A stretch of 64,000 nt of DNA from Streptomyces aurantiacus (GTDB lineage: Bacteria > Actinomycetota > Actinomycetes > Streptomycetales > Streptomycetaceae). Both the position numbers and the translations under genes were made by a program. How positions within the stretch are numbered: the first letter of the stretch is position 1; every line of letters starts with the position of its first letter. Below, piece after piece: positions 17,471 to 25,644 of this stretch. Where the stretch lies: NCBI RefSeq assembly GCF_027107535.1, contig NZ_CP114283.1, forward strand, positions 2,170,001 through 2,234,000, written 5' to 3'. The notes under the pieces were generated by a model, which worked only from the letters and a program-made list of their open reading frames with translations, did not search any database and had not been told where the DNA came from.

Positions 17471-18337
17471 TCAGCCGGAGAGCTCCTTGGTGATGCGGTC
17501 GAGCATGAAGGCCGAGGACTCGCGTGCCCGTTCCTCCCAGGCGAAGACGCAGGCTGTGGCGACGCCGTCGAAGTCCAGCTCGCGCAGAGTGGCGAAGAAG
17601 ACGTCCCAGTCGACCTCGCCCTGCCCGATGTCCAGGTGCTGGTGGATGCGGGCGGCGGTGCCGGGCGGGTTGAGGATGTAGCGCAGCCCGGAGGAGCCCT
17701 TGTGGTTGAAGGAGTCGGCGATGTGCACGTGCTGGAGCTTGTCGCCGGCGTAGCGCATCATCGCCGCGATGTCCGCCGTCGGGTCGGCGCCGGAGAGGTG
17801 GAAGGTGTGCGGGGCGCAGTAGAGGTAGTTCACCCAGGGCTTGTTGACGGCGCGGACCAGGTCCACGGCCGGGGTGTTCTCCTCGCAGAAGTCGTCCGGG
17901 TGGGCCTCCAGGTTGAGCGCGATGCCCTCGCGCTCGAACACCGGCAGCAGTTCCTCCATCGAGCGCCAGAACGCGGCCTCGCTCTCGGCGGCCCGTTCGG
18001 GGCGGCCGTTGAACTCCGAGTTCATCAGGGGGCAGTCGAGTTCGGCGGTGATCTCGATCATCCGCTTCCAGTACCGCACGGCGGTCCGCCGTTCGGCCTC
18101 GTCGGGCGACGACCACTTGTACAGCGGCAGCACGGAGGCAAGCTGCACCCCGTGCGTGCGGAGGGACCGCTTGAGGTGCGCGACGCGCTCGTCGTCCGCC
18201 CGGGGGTGCAGGAAGAACGGCATGAAGTCGTCGCGCGGCGACAACTCGATGTGGCTGTAGCCGAGTTCGGCGACCGTGCGGACCATCTCTTCCAGGGGAA
18301 GGGCCCGGAGCATGTAGGGGTCGAGGGCGATCTTCAC
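17471..18337 (-). CDS. Sugar phosphate isomerase/epimerase (xylose-isomerase-like TIM barrel)
   Basis: 288 residues from GTG 18337, which overlaps the stop of the upstream dehydrogenase gene by 4 bp (GTGA). AP_endonuc_2/IolE-type TIM barrel: [35 protein letters not shown] (metal-ligand Glu and His), [23 protein letters not shown] and the final [11 protein letters not shown]. Works on sugars or inositol derivatives together with the adjacent NAD-dependent dehydrogenase. Exact substrate unknown. Confidence 0.88.
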   Translation of the reverse strand: MKIALDPYMLRALPLEEMVRTVAELGYSHIELSPRDDFMPFFLHPRADDERVAHLKRSLRTHGVQLASVLPLYKWSSPDEAERRTAVRYWKRMIEITAELDCPLMNSEFNGRPERAAESEAAFWRSMEELLPVFEREGIALNLEAHPDDFCEENTPAVDLVRAVNKPWVNYLYCAPHTFHLSGADPTADIAAMMRYAGDKLQHVHIADSFNHKGSSGLRYILNPPGTAARIHQHLDIGQGEVDWDVFFATLRELDFDGVATACVFAWEERARESSAFMLDRITKELSG

Positions 18338-19359
18338 GCGGTGCCTCCGGTTGCGTAGAGGGCCGGGCGGGGCTTCATGTCCACGGTGACGACGGTGCCG
18401 TCGGATTCCAGTGAGCGGACGGCGGCGTCCGTGATGACGGTGGCGGCGTAGCCGTCCCAGGCACTCGGGCCGGTGGGCGCCGCGCCGGCTTCGACGGCTG
18501 CGATCCACTCGCGGAACTCGGTGTCGAACGCGTCGGCGAAGCGGCCCTTCCAGTCCTGGAGCACGGGGGTGCTGTGCAGTCCGGCGGTACGGATTTCCAC
18601 GGCGGCCGGGTCGGGCAGCCGGACCAGGCCGTCCTCGCCGACGGTCTCGCACTGGATGTCGTAGCCGTACTGGCAGTTGACGAAGACCTCAAGGTCGATG
18701 CGGACGCCGCCGGCGGTCTCGAAGAGCATGATCTGCGGGTCCTTGAGGTGCTCGAACCGCTTGCTCGTGGCGCGTGGGGTGAGAACCTGCGCGGAGACGA
18801 TCTCGTCGTCGAGCAGCCAGCGCAGCACGTCGATCTCGTGGACGGCGGTGTCCTGAGCGGCCATCGCCGAGCGGTAGGCGTCCGGCACGGTCGGGTTGCG
18901 GTGCGCGCAGTGCACGATCAGCGGGGCGCCGATGGTTCCGGCCGCGATGACCTCCCTCATCCGCCGGTAGCCGGTGTCGAAGCGGCGCATGAAGCCGACC
19001 TGGACCAGTCGGCGGCCGTGTGCGCGCTCGGCCTCCACGATCCGCAGGCAGTCGTCGGCGGTCGTGGCGAGGGGCTTCTCGCAGAACACCGGCTTCCCGG
19101 CGCCGATCGCGGCCAGTACGTGCTCCGCGTGGGTGGGGCCCCAGGAGGTGACGAGCACGGCGTCCACCTCGGGAGATCCGACCAGGTCGGCGCCGGTCGA
19201 CAGCGCGACGGCGCCGACGCGCGCGGCGACCTCCTCCGCACGGGCCGCGTCGATGTCCGTCACCGCGGTGACCCGTGCCGCGGTGACGACGTCGGTGAGC
19301 CGCCGGATGTGGTCCTGGCCGATCATTCCGGCACCGATGACACCTACACGCACAGTCAT
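18334..19359 (-). CDS. Gfo/Idh/MocA family oxidoreductase (inositol/sugar dehydrogenase-like)
   Basis: 341 residues. N-terminal Rossmann fold [18 protein letters not shown], then the EKP motif in [11 protein letters not shown] (catalytic-region Lys) and the family segment [30 protein letters not shown] contains the conserved His-Asp pair near the active site. The pattern is closest to IolG-type myo-inositol 2-dehydrogenases, but the rest of an iol cluster is missing here, so another polyol or sugar is possible. It is the first gene of a two-gene operon, divergent from the LacI regulator with a candidate operator at 19442-19457. Confidence 0.9.
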   Translation of the reverse strand: MTVRVGVIGAGMIGQDHIRRLTDVVTAARVTAVTDIDAARAEEVAARVGAVALSTGADLVGSPEVDAVLVTSWGPTHAEHVLAAIGAGKPVFCEKPLATTADDCLRIVEAERAHGRRLVQVGFMRRFDTGYRRMREVIAAGTIGAPLIVHCAHRNPTVPDAYRSAMAAQDTAVHEIDVLRWLLDDEIVSAQVLTPRATSKRFEHLKDPQIMLFETAGGVRIDLEVFVNCQYGYDIQCETVGEDGLVRLPDPAAVEIRTAGLHSTPVLQDWKGRFADAFDTEFREWIAAVEAGAAPTGPSAWDGYAATVITDAAVRSLESDGTVVTVDMKPRPALYATGGTA

Positions 19360-19441
19360 GGTCGGATCCTTCGTTCCAAAGCTCCGGAGTCCCGGAACCC
19401 CGCGGGCGACGGACGGGTTCGGGAGTGTACTGTCGCGCTCT

Positions 19442-19457
19442 ACTAGCGCGCTCTAGT
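19442..19457 (+). promoter_or_regulatory. Candidate LacI-family operator
   Basis: ACTAG-C-GCGC-T-CTAGT is a 16-bp palindrome centred on GCGC with one mismatched pair, lying between the divergent dehydrogenase and LacI genes. LacI-family operators usually have a central CG, as here. GTACT at 19424-19428 and AGTAC further right add a second, looser symmetry. Confidence 0.55.
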
Positions 19458-19558
19458 GCGAGTACGATGGCCCCTGTTCAAATGTCATGTCAATAGGTGG
19501 TCGCCGAAGGATTCGTGTCCTCCGCGTCATCCGTGGGGCGGGGAGGAGGCGCGGAAGG

Positions 19559-20629
19559 ATGGAGCCACAGGTGGGCGTATCGGGTACGGGGCGGGATGAC
19601 GGCGCGACGGCGGGACGGCGCCCCACCATGTCGGACGTCGCCGCGAAGGCGGGCGTCTCCCGGGCGCTGGTCTCGATCGTCTTCCGCGGTCGGCCGGGGG
19701 CCGGCCAGGAGACGCGCGACCGGGTGCTGCGCGTGGCCGACGAGATCGGCTACCGGCCCGACAGCGCGGCCCGGCTGCTCGCCCGGGGCCGCAGTCGCAC
19801 GCTCGGCGTGGTCCTCACCGTCCACCAGACCTTCCAGGCGGACCTGGTCGAGGGCATCTACCCGGAGGCCGAGCGGCTCGGCTACGACGTGCTGCTGTCC
19901 GCGCACGCCCCGGGACGCGACGAGGGCAAAGTGGTCGAAGCGCTGCTCAGCCACCGCTGCGAGGCGCTGATCCTGCTCGGTCCGGCCTCCGACCCCGACC
20001 GCCTCGACGCGCTGGGGCACCGCACCGTCGCCGTCTCGGTCGGCCGGCACCTCCCCGGGGTGCACGTCGACAGTGTCCACACCGCCGAGACGAAGGGGGT
20101 GCGGCAGGCCATCGGTCACCTCGTCGAGCTCGGGCACCGGCGGATCGCCCACGTCGACGGCGGCCGCGACCCGGGGTCCGCCGAGCGCCGCCGCGCCTAT
20201 CGTGCCGCGATGCGCAGACACGGCCTGGCCGAGGAGATCCGGGTGATCCCCGGCGCCCACACGGAGCAGGCGGGCGTCGAGGCCGGACGCCTGCTGATCG
20301 CCGAGGCCGAACGCTCCGGCCGGACGGCGCTGCCCACGGCGATCCTCGCGGGCAACGACCGTTGTGCGATGGGCCTGTTGATCACCTTCGCCCGGGCGGG
20401 TGTCGAGGTGCCGGACGAGGTGTCGGTCGTCGGCTACGACGACAGCCACCTGTCGCACCTGATGCCGATCGGCCTGACGACGGTCCGTCAGGACGCCGCG
20501 CTCATGGCGGAGTACGCGGTGCGGTTCGCCGTGGAGCGGTTGGAGAACCCGAACCTGGGACCGCGGGAGGCTGTACTGGATCCGAAGCTGGTGGTACGGG
20601 GGAGCAGCGGGGTGCCCCGGGTCGGGTGA
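19559..20629 (+). CDS. LacI family transcriptional regulator
   Basis: 356 residues from ATG 19559, preceded by GGAGGCGCGGAAGG. HTH RPTMSDVAAKAGVSRALVSIVF, with the hinge-helix region RPDSAARLLARGRSRTLGVV, then a periplasmic-binding-protein-like ligand domain (GYDVLLSAHAPG, GHRRIAHVDGG, ILAGNDRCAMGLL, VSVVGYDDSHLSHL). It probably represses the divergent dehydrogenase/isomerase operon and itself, relieved by a sugar or polyol. The residues before MEPQ in the open frame are unlikely to be coding. Confidence 0.93.
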   Translation: MEPQVGVSGTGRDDGATAGRRPTMSDVAAKAGVSRALVSIVFRGRPGAGQETRDRVLRVADEIGYRPDSAARLLARGRSRTLGVVLTVHQTFQADLVEGIYPEAERLGYDVLLSAHAPGRDEGKVVEALLSHRCEALILLGPASDPDRLDALGHRTVAVSVGRHLPGVHVDSVHTAETKGVRQAIGHLVELGHRRIAHVDGGRDPGSAERRRAYRAAMRRHGLAEEIRVIPGAHTEQAGVEAGRLLIAEAERSGRTALPTAILAGNDRCAMGLLITFARAGVEVPDEVSVVGYDDSHLSHLMPIGLTTVRQDAALMAEYAVRFAVERLENPNLGPREAVLDPKLVVRGSSGVPRVG

Positions 20630-20764
20630 CGGGCGTGGTGCGGGTGCGGGCACGGGTGTGGCCGCGGGCGCTGGGCCGAAGTCGACGGGGCGGGTCCGAC
20701 GGGTCGGGCCCGGAGAGCCGGGTCCGATGGGCCTGGCCCGATGGGCCTCGCCGTCGGGCGCGTC

Positions 20765-21472
20765 TCAGGTGGCTGCCGACTGGCTGGCCGACGGCGGCTG
20801 ATCACCCGGCTCGCGGTCGTCCGGCTCGTGGTCGTCCGGTTCGCGGTCGGCCGCTTCCCGGTCGTCGAGTTCCTGGTTGTCCAGTTCGCGGTCGTCCAGG
20901 TGGGCGCTGTAGAAGTCGCTCTGGCGCACCATGATGTCCCGCATGGAGGTGCCGCGGGGAACTCCGTAGACCGTTCCCGGGAAGTCCAGATCCCTTTGCA
21001 CCTCCCACAGTTCGTCGTGCTGGTCGGGTGAGAAGAGCCGGGCCTGCGGGGCGCCGGCCGCGATCCACCCGATGGGTACGACCGTGCCGGGCGGCAGGAC
21101 CGAGTTCACCTGCAGCACGCTGTTGATCCGCAGCTCCGAACCGGCGCCCACGACGGCTCCGGGGAAGACGGAGGCTCCGGTGGCCACGAAGACCTCGTCC
21201 TCGATCCGGGCGCCGTTCACGTGGGCGTGCGGGCCGATGAGGACGGCGTTCCCGATGAGCGCGGGGTGGCGTCGGCGGCCCCGCACGAGGGCGTTCTCCA
21301 TGACGACGACGTCCGCGCCGGTCCGTACCTCGCCGTCCTCCGCCGTGAGCACGGCGCCGTGCAGCACACGGGCGCGCTCGCCGAGGACGACGGCGCCGCA
21401 GAGGACCGCCGACGGGGCGACGTAGGCGGAGGCGGGGACGACGGGGCGCTGCCCGCGGTGTTCGATCAGCAT
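20765..21472 (-). CDS. Gamma-carbonic anhydrase/hexapeptide transferase family protein with repetitive acidic tail
   Basis: 235 residues. Left-handed beta-helix hexapeptide repeats fill residues 10-150 (VPASAYVAPSAVLCGAVVLGERARVLHGAV and VFVATGASVFPGAVVGAGSEL). This matches the YrdA/CaiE-like gamma-carbonic-anhydrase family, although the three-His zinc set is not complete to my eye (PHAHVNG is the clearest part). The last 50 residues are an imperfect five-residue repeat (DDREL, DNQEL, DDREA, DREPD, DHEPD, DREPG), not part of the family. Downstream of the RidA gene by 9 nt, so an operon. Confidence 0.82.
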   Translation of the reverse strand: MLIEHRGQRPVVPASAYVAPSAVLCGAVVLGERARVLHGAVLTAEDGEVRTGADVVVMENALVRGRRRHPALIGNAVLIGPHAHVNGARIEDEVFVATGASVFPGAVVGAGSELRINSVLQVNSVLPPGTVVPIGWIAAGAPQARLFSPDQHDELWEVQRDLDFPGTVYGVPRGTSMRDIMVRQSDFYSAHLDDRELDNQELDDREAADREPDDHEPDDREPGDQPPSASQSAAT

Positions 21473-21481
21473 CCGCCGACT

Positions 21482-21958
21482 TTAGGCCTGGTTCGACGAC
21501 TCTTGGCCGGTGCCGGTGCCGGTGCCGGTGCCGGTGCCGGCGTCGGTCCCAGGGGCCGGGTCCGGGACCACGGCTGTCGCCGTGATCTCCACCAGCTGGC
21601 CCGGGTAACCGAGGCAGGCGACACCGAGGAGGGTGGAGGAGTGCGGGCCGACGCTGAGACGGGAGGCTTCCACGACGTCCCAGACCTGGGAGAGCACCGC
21701 GGTGTCGGCGCTCACGACATACACGTCGGTGTACGCGACGTACTCGAAGTCACTGCCGACCGCCCGGAGTTGCTCACCCAGGTTGGCGATCACCTGCTCG
21801 GCCTGCCGTACGGGATCGCCCGGGCCGACCAGCTCGCCGTCGGCGTTGAGGGGCACGGATCCGGCGAGGAGCGCGAGACGCGTACCGGGCTCGACCACGG
21901 AGGCATGGGAGTAGGTGGGCGGTGCGAAGAGGGTGGGAACGGTGACGCGCTTCAGCAT
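21482..21958 (-). CDS. RidA family protein
   Basis: 158 residues from ATG 21958. RidA/YjgF/UK114 trimeric fold: residues 1-135 include YSHASVVEPGTRLALLAGSVPL, QAEQVIANLGEQLRAVGSDF and VEITATAVVP. Members hydrolyse reactive enamine/imine intermediates or act in pathway-specific reactions; the usual catalytic Arg region is replaced by LVEITATA, so it may be a non-archetypal branch. The C-terminal tail DAGTGTGTGTGTG is coded by five CCGGTG hexamers (21507-21536). First gene of an operon with the beta-helix protein. Confidence 0.85.
   Translation of the reverse strand: MLKRVTVPTLFAPPTYSHASVVEPGTRLALLAGSVPLNADGELVGPGDPVRQAEQVIANLGEQLRAVGSDFEYVAYTDVYVVSADTAVLSQVWDVVEASRLSVGPHSSTLLGVACLGYPGQLVEITATAVVPDPAPGTDAGTGTGTGTGTGQESSNQA
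21507..21536 (+). repeat. CCGGTG hexanucleotide tandem repeat inside the RidA gene
   Basis: Five exact CCGGTG units (21507-21536) followed by a variant CCGGCG. On the minus strand they code for a Gly-Thr tail. In-frame length change would alter only the tail. Confidence 0.8.
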
Positions 21959-22161
21959 AGGTGGCCTCCCGCGGGCGGATCGGTGGGTGCTGTCGTGCAA
22001 CCCCGCCGATGATGCGACCTCGGCTCGCGGAGCCGCATCCGAATATCCGCCGCTGCCCGCCGAACACCCTCCGTGCTCCCTCCCGACGGCCTCCCGTCCG
22101 TACCCCCACGCCCTTCCCGGTGGCCTCACTGTGTCTTCCGTGTGTGTGGCTCGCAGGGGTG

Positions 22162-22632
22162 TCAGCCGGCCGGTGGAGGCTCCCAGCCCTGCTTGCGCAG
22201 GACGTCCGACACGTCCGGCGCCCGGTAGTGCTCTCCCTTCAGGACCTTGCCGTCGGCCCGGCGGCTGACCCGGCCGTCGGGTCCGAGCTTCGTCATGTTG
22301 GCGCGGTGGATCTCGGCGATCACCGCGTCGAGGTCGATGCCGTGCACGAGCGCGGTGCCGTAGGCGACGTACACGACGTCCGCCAGCTCGTGCGCCAGCC
22401 TGTCGAGCGGCCCGGCCACGGAGACCTCCGCCACCTCTGCGGCCTCCTCGGCCAGCAACTCCCCACGGTGAGCAGCCAGTTCCGGAGACACCTCGGTCGG
22501 AGTCGCGCGGATGCCGAGCCCGAACGCCAGATGGAACTCGCGGACCAATCGCGCGGGCGAGTCGGGCGAGGAGGGGCTCGGGGAGGAGGAAGCGGAGGAA
22601 GGAGAGGGAGGGGGAGAGGCGGAAGGCTGCAT
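22162..22632 (-). CDS. MazG-like nucleoside triphosphate pyrophosphohydrolase
   Basis: 156 residues from ATG 22632 (a GTG at 22635 directly precedes it). All-alpha NTP-PPase fold of the MazG/phosphoribosyl-ATP pyrophosphohydrolase type: ELLAEEAAEVAEV gives the ExxE metal motif and LAHELADVVYVAYG gives the ExxD motif, followed by ANMTKLGPDGRV. The first 27 residues are Ser/Pro repeats. It hydrolyses non-canonical or excess NTPs in related proteins. Divergent from the amidase gene. Confidence 0.85.
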   Translation of the reverse strand: MQPSASPPPSPSSASSSPSPSSPDSPARLVREFHLAFGLGIRATPTEVSPELAAHRGELLAEEAAEVAEVSVAGPLDRLAHELADVVYVAYGTALVHGIDLDAVIAEIHRANMTKLGPDGRVSRRADGKVLKGEHYRAPDVSDVLRKQGWEPPPAG

Positions 22633-22784
22633 CACGGGACTCTATCGGGGGTCGCGGATCGTACCGGCGGTTCGAACATCTATGATCCTTGCGTCTTCAA
22701 GCATGGCTGGAGCGTGGCTTCGCGCACCCCACACGCCCCCGCGGCCGTCAGGCAGGAACGACCAGGAACACCTAAGGAACCCCC

Positions 22785-23945
22785 ATGACTGTTCCCCCCA
22801 CCACTCCCTCCGCTCCTTCCGACTCTCCCGCCTCGCATCGCGCCCCGTCACGTGTCACGCGACGCGGGCTGATCGGTGCCGCGGGCGCGGTCGCGGCGGG
22901 CGCCGCGCTCACGCCGGTCGTGATGGCCAACACCGCATCGGAAGCGGCTGGTTCGGACGCCACCGCCTCCGAGCCCGGCACGACCACGGAGACCTTCCCC
23001 AAGACCCGTGCCAAGGCGGCCAAGGGCGAGGCCCCCGTCGAGGCGGCCTTCCCCATCGGCTACGTGGGCGTGCGCTGGAGCGGCACCGGCAAGGCCGCCG
23101 GCGGCGGCATCCGGCTGACCGACGCCGACGGCGCCAAGGGCGCCTGGAAGTCCCTGAGCGGCAACGGCTGTTCGGACAGCAACGGCGGCGCGCTGCTCAT
23201 CCCCGCGGACCAGGCCTCGGGCTACGAGCTGAAGGCCCCGGACGGTGCCACGGGTCTGCGCTCGCTCGCCATCGACACCACGCAGGGCCCGGCGCGCAAG
23301 GTGGCCGTGCCGGAGGACACCACGCGCGTACGAGGCGTCGCCTACCTGTCGCGTGCGGCCTGGGGCGCGGACGAGAAGCTCCGCTTCAAGCCGGACGGCA
23401 CGGAGAACACGCCGACGGCGTACTACCCCTTCCAGACCCTCACGGTCCACCACACCGCCACGGCCAACAACGACCCGGACCCGGCCGCCACGGTGCGCGC
23501 GATCTACCAGCTGCACGCGATCACCAACGACTGGGGCGACATCGGCTACCACTTCCTCATCGACGAGAAGGGCAACATCTACGAGGGCCGCTACTCGGGC
23601 GACGACGGCATCCCGGCCCACGACCCGGACGGCAAACTCGTGACCGCCTTCCACGTGGGCGGCTTCAACTCGGGCAACCTCGGCATCGCCCTCCTCGGCA
23701 ACCTGATGGAGCAGGGCCCGACCGACGCCGCGCGCAAGGCCCTCACGGGCCTGGTCCGCGCCCTGACCCGCTTCCACGGCGTCGACCCGCAGGCCAAGGT
23801 CACGTACACCAACCCGATCAACGGCACCACCAGGGACGTCGACGAGATCAGCGGCCACCGCGACTGGATGGCGACGGAGTGCCCGGGCGAAGTGATGTAC
23901 ACGGAGCTGGCGACGCTGCGGAAGGCTGTGGCGGGCGGGAGCTGA
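22785..23945 (+). CDS. Secreted N-acetylmuramoyl-L-alanine amidase / PGRP-type protein
   Basis: 386 residues. Twin-arginine export signal: VTRRGLIGAAGAVAAGAALTPV at about 24-45, followed by a Ser/Thr-rich linker and a beta-rich N-terminal domain. Amidase_2/PGRP domain from about residue 185: RAAWGADEKLRF, the zinc His in LTVHHTATANN, DIGYHFLIDEKGNIYEGR, and ISGHRDWMATECPGE with the second His and the Cys zinc ligand. It cleaves the amide between MurNAc and L-Ala in peptidoglycan. ATG 22785 preceded by AAGGAA. A strong hairpin at 23947-23985 follows the stop. Confidence 0.93.
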   Translation: MTVPPTTPSAPSDSPASHRAPSRVTRRGLIGAAGAVAAGAALTPVVMANTASEAAGSDATASEPGTTTETFPKTRAKAAKGEAPVEAAFPIGYVGVRWSGTGKAAGGGIRLTDADGAKGAWKSLSGNGCSDSNGGALLIPADQASGYELKAPDGATGLRSLAIDTTQGPARKVAVPEDTTRVRGVAYLSRAAWGADEKLRFKPDGTENTPTAYYPFQTLTVHHTATANNDPDPAATVRAIYQLHAITNDWGDIGYHFLIDEKGNIYEGRYSGDDGIPAHDPDGKLVTAFHVGGFNSGNLGIALLGNLMEQGPTDAARKALTGLVRALTRFHGVDPQAKVTYTNPINGTTRDVDEISGHRDWMATECPGEVMYTELATLRKAVAGGS

Positions 23946-23946
23946 G

Positions 23947-23985
23947 CCGGCCGGAACCGGGTCGGGCTCCGGCTGTTCCGGCCGG
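23947..23985 (+). terminator. Terminator of the amidase gene
   Basis: CCGGCCGGAAC (23947-23957) and GTTCCGGCCGG (23975-23985) form an 11-bp stem 2 nt after the stop codon. A second alternative stem (GGCTCCGG with CCGGAGCC) overlaps it. Confidence 0.7.
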
Positions 23986-24132
23986 AGCCGAGTTCGGCGG
24001 GGTGGCCGTGGCTGTGGGCCGGGCCACCCCGCCGACCTGGTAGGAGTCCGAGGGGTTCCTGCCCCACGTGCGTGAGCGTTGTCGGCCGCTCCCGCTAACG
24101 TTGGTTTCCCGGAAGGCGACGAAGGGGACCCG

Positions 24133-24585
24133 ATGGACGCGGAGTTGACGGCGTTGGCGGCGGCGGGGGCCACGGCTCTCGTGCAGCAGATGGTGAGCGA
24201 CGGCTGGGGGAACGTACGGGACCGGGTTGTCGTCCTGTTCTCACGGGGACGTGACGAAGAGGCTGTCGCGGGCGAGTTGGAGGAGTCGCGGGCCGATCTG
24301 GTCGCCGCGCGGAACGACGACGACGAGGACGCCGCGGCCGACGTACAGGCGTCCTGGCGCAGCCGGCTCCGCCGCACCCTGCGTGACGACCCGGAGGCGG
24401 CGGCGGAACTGCGCGCCCTGCTGGCCGAGTTGGGCCCGCCGCCCACGCCCCCTGCGACGAGCATCGCCTACAACACGATCAGCGGCAGTGTGACCAACGG
24501 CGCGGCGGTTCAGGCGCATACGGTGGGGGGCAGCCTGACGATCGGGGACACGCGGTCGGCCGGAGATCCACGGCGAGGCGGGTGA
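24133..24585 (+). CDS. Hypothetical protein with ISG-type glycine-rich C-terminus
   Basis: 150 residues from ATG 24133, with GAAGGGG upstream. No enzyme motif. Residues 1-25 are a small hydrophobic helix (LTALAAAGATALVQQMV), 30-105 an acidic/basic helical region (VRDRVVVLFSRGRDEEAVAGELEESR, SWRSRLRRTLRDDPEAAAELRALLAEL), and the end reads ISGSVTNGAAVQAHTVGGS. A similar beta-strand-like block is, from memory, common in Streptomyces proteins next to STAND/NACHT or effector-associated proteins. No ATPase or effector gene is adjacent. Start of the gene and reading frame look sound. Confidence 0.7.
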   Translation: MDAELTALAAAGATALVQQMVSDGWGNVRDRVVVLFSRGRDEEAVAGELEESRADLVAARNDDDEDAAADVQASWRSRLRRTLRDDPEAAAELRALLAELGPPPTPPATSIAYNTISGSVTNGAAVQAHTVGGSLTIGDTRSAGDPRRGG

Positions 24586-24661
24586 CGACGGGGCACGTCG
24601 AGACCGTAGGCGCTCAAAAACCCTTCGATCAGGGGCCGTTGCCGCTGCTACCGTCACCGGT

Positions 24662-25393
24662 GTGGCGAAACTCAATCAGATCATCGCAGTCGAGAAGGGC
24701 ATCAAGTCCAAGTCCCATCAGGACCTGACGGCTGCCCATCACGGGCTGCAGAAGCCGGCCCTGCTGGCCGGAATCTCGCGTACGTATCAGCCCAAGGACG
24801 AAGAGGGCGAGCAGCTGCCGCCCGAGTCGACGCGGGTGCAGGTGCAGGCGGAGGACGTGCTGCGGGACACCGCGGCGACGCTGACCCGGCTGTTCGATGT
24901 GACCGCCACCAAGGACTGGGCCAACTGTGAGGCCCGCGCGGACGTGAAGGTCGACGGGCGGGTGCTCGTCGCCGACGTCCCGGTGTCCTATCTGCTCTTC
25001 CTCGAGAAGCAGCTCACCGATCTCAACACCTTCGTGCGGAAGCTGCCCGTGCTCGACGCCTCCGAGTCGTGGGTGCAGGACCCGTCGACCGACGCGTGGA
25101 AGACCGAGCCGGTCAGGACGCTGCGGACGAAGAAGGTTCCCCGCAACCACGTGAAGGCGGAGGCCACCGACAAGCACCCGGCGCAGGTCGAGGTGTACTA
25201 CGAGGACATCCCGGTCGGGTACTGGACCACCGTCAAGTTCTCGGGTGCCCTTCCCGCCCGGCGCGTCAACGAACTGCTCGACCGGGTCGAGAAGCTCCAG
25301 CAGGCCGTCAAGTTCGCCCGGGAGGAAGCGAACGGCGCGGAGGTCACCGACCAGCGCGTCGGGGACGCTGTCTTCGGCTACCTGTTCGGGTAG
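24662..25393 (+). CDS. Conserved protein of unknown function (DUF7873-like), adjacent to permuted tRNA-like RNAs
   Basis: 243 residues. I recognise it only as a conserved actinobacterial family, probably DUF7873. Conserved blocks are AKLNQIIAVEKGIKSKSHQDLTAAHH, ISRTYQPKDEEGEQLPPE, LTRLFDVTATKDWANCEARADV, VSYLLFLEKQLTDLNTFV, TKKVPRNHVKAEATDKHPAQVE, and KFSGALPARRVNELLDRVEKL. It is alpha/beta, soluble, with no membrane segment and no nucleotide-binding loop. GTG 24662 has no Shine-Dalgarno but TACCGT lies 7 nt before it, so the mRNA may be leaderless. Directly downstream, on the same strand, come two circularly permuted tRNA-like units (25443-25750). Confidence 0.82.
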   Translation: MAKLNQIIAVEKGIKSKSHQDLTAAHHGLQKPALLAGISRTYQPKDEEGEQLPPESTRVQVQAEDVLRDTAATLTRLFDVTATKDWANCEARADVKVDGRVLVADVPVSYLLFLEKQLTDLNTFVRKLPVLDASESWVQDPSTDAWKTEPVRTLRTKKVPRNHVKAEATDKHPAQVEVYYEDIPVGYWTTVKFSGALPARRVNELLDRVEKLQQAVKFAREEANGAEVTDQRVGDAVFGYLFG

Positions 25394-25413
25394 TTCGGGT
25401 ACTCTCAAAGACT

Positions 25414-25435
25414 CCCCGGTCCCTTGTGACCGGGG
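25414..25435 (+). ncRNA. Hairpin at the start of the structured RNA region
   Basis: CCCCGGTC (25414-25421) pairs perfectly with GACCGGGG (25428-25435) around CCTTGT, 20 nt after the DUF7873-like stop. It could be an attenuating terminator or the first domain of the downstream RNA. No T-run follows. Confidence 0.6.
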
Positions 25436-25442
25436 TGCGCGA

Positions 25443-25609
25443 GGAGCGCAAGCTGAACCTGAAGCTTGTCGTGACTGCGCGGTTCCAGTGGAGGTTCGAG
25501 TCCTCCCCGCGGCACCGACCCGGCACCCGTACACGTCGTACAGGGTGTCTCGCGCCGCGGTAGCCCAATTGGCAGAGGCAGACCGCGATCAATCTCAGAC
25601 TATTGCTCC
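25443..25609 (+). ncRNA. Circularly permuted tRNA-like unit 1
   Basis: The 3' half comes first: anticodon-stem strand CGGTT (25480-25484), variable CCAGT, T-arm GGAGG-TTCGAGT-CCTCC (25490-25506), acceptor strand CCGCGGC (25507-25513) and A25514. A linker (25515-25553) with its own hairpin follows. Then the 5' half: acceptor GCCGCGG (25554-25560), TA, D-arm GCCC-AATTGGCA-GAGGC (25563-25579), A25580 and anticodon strand GACCG (25581-25585). The acceptor pairs 7/7, T-stem 5/5, anticodon stem 5/5 with one G-U, extended by two more pairs. U8, A14, G18-G19, TTC, A58 and a 15-48 A-U Levitt pair are present. An outer stem GGAGC/GCTCC (25443-25447/25605-25609) closes the unit. No encoded CCA, and no anticodon can be assigned. 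Confidence 0.75.
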
Positions 25610-25644
25610 AGACTCAGCATTCGCCGCCGATCGCCGGATCGACC

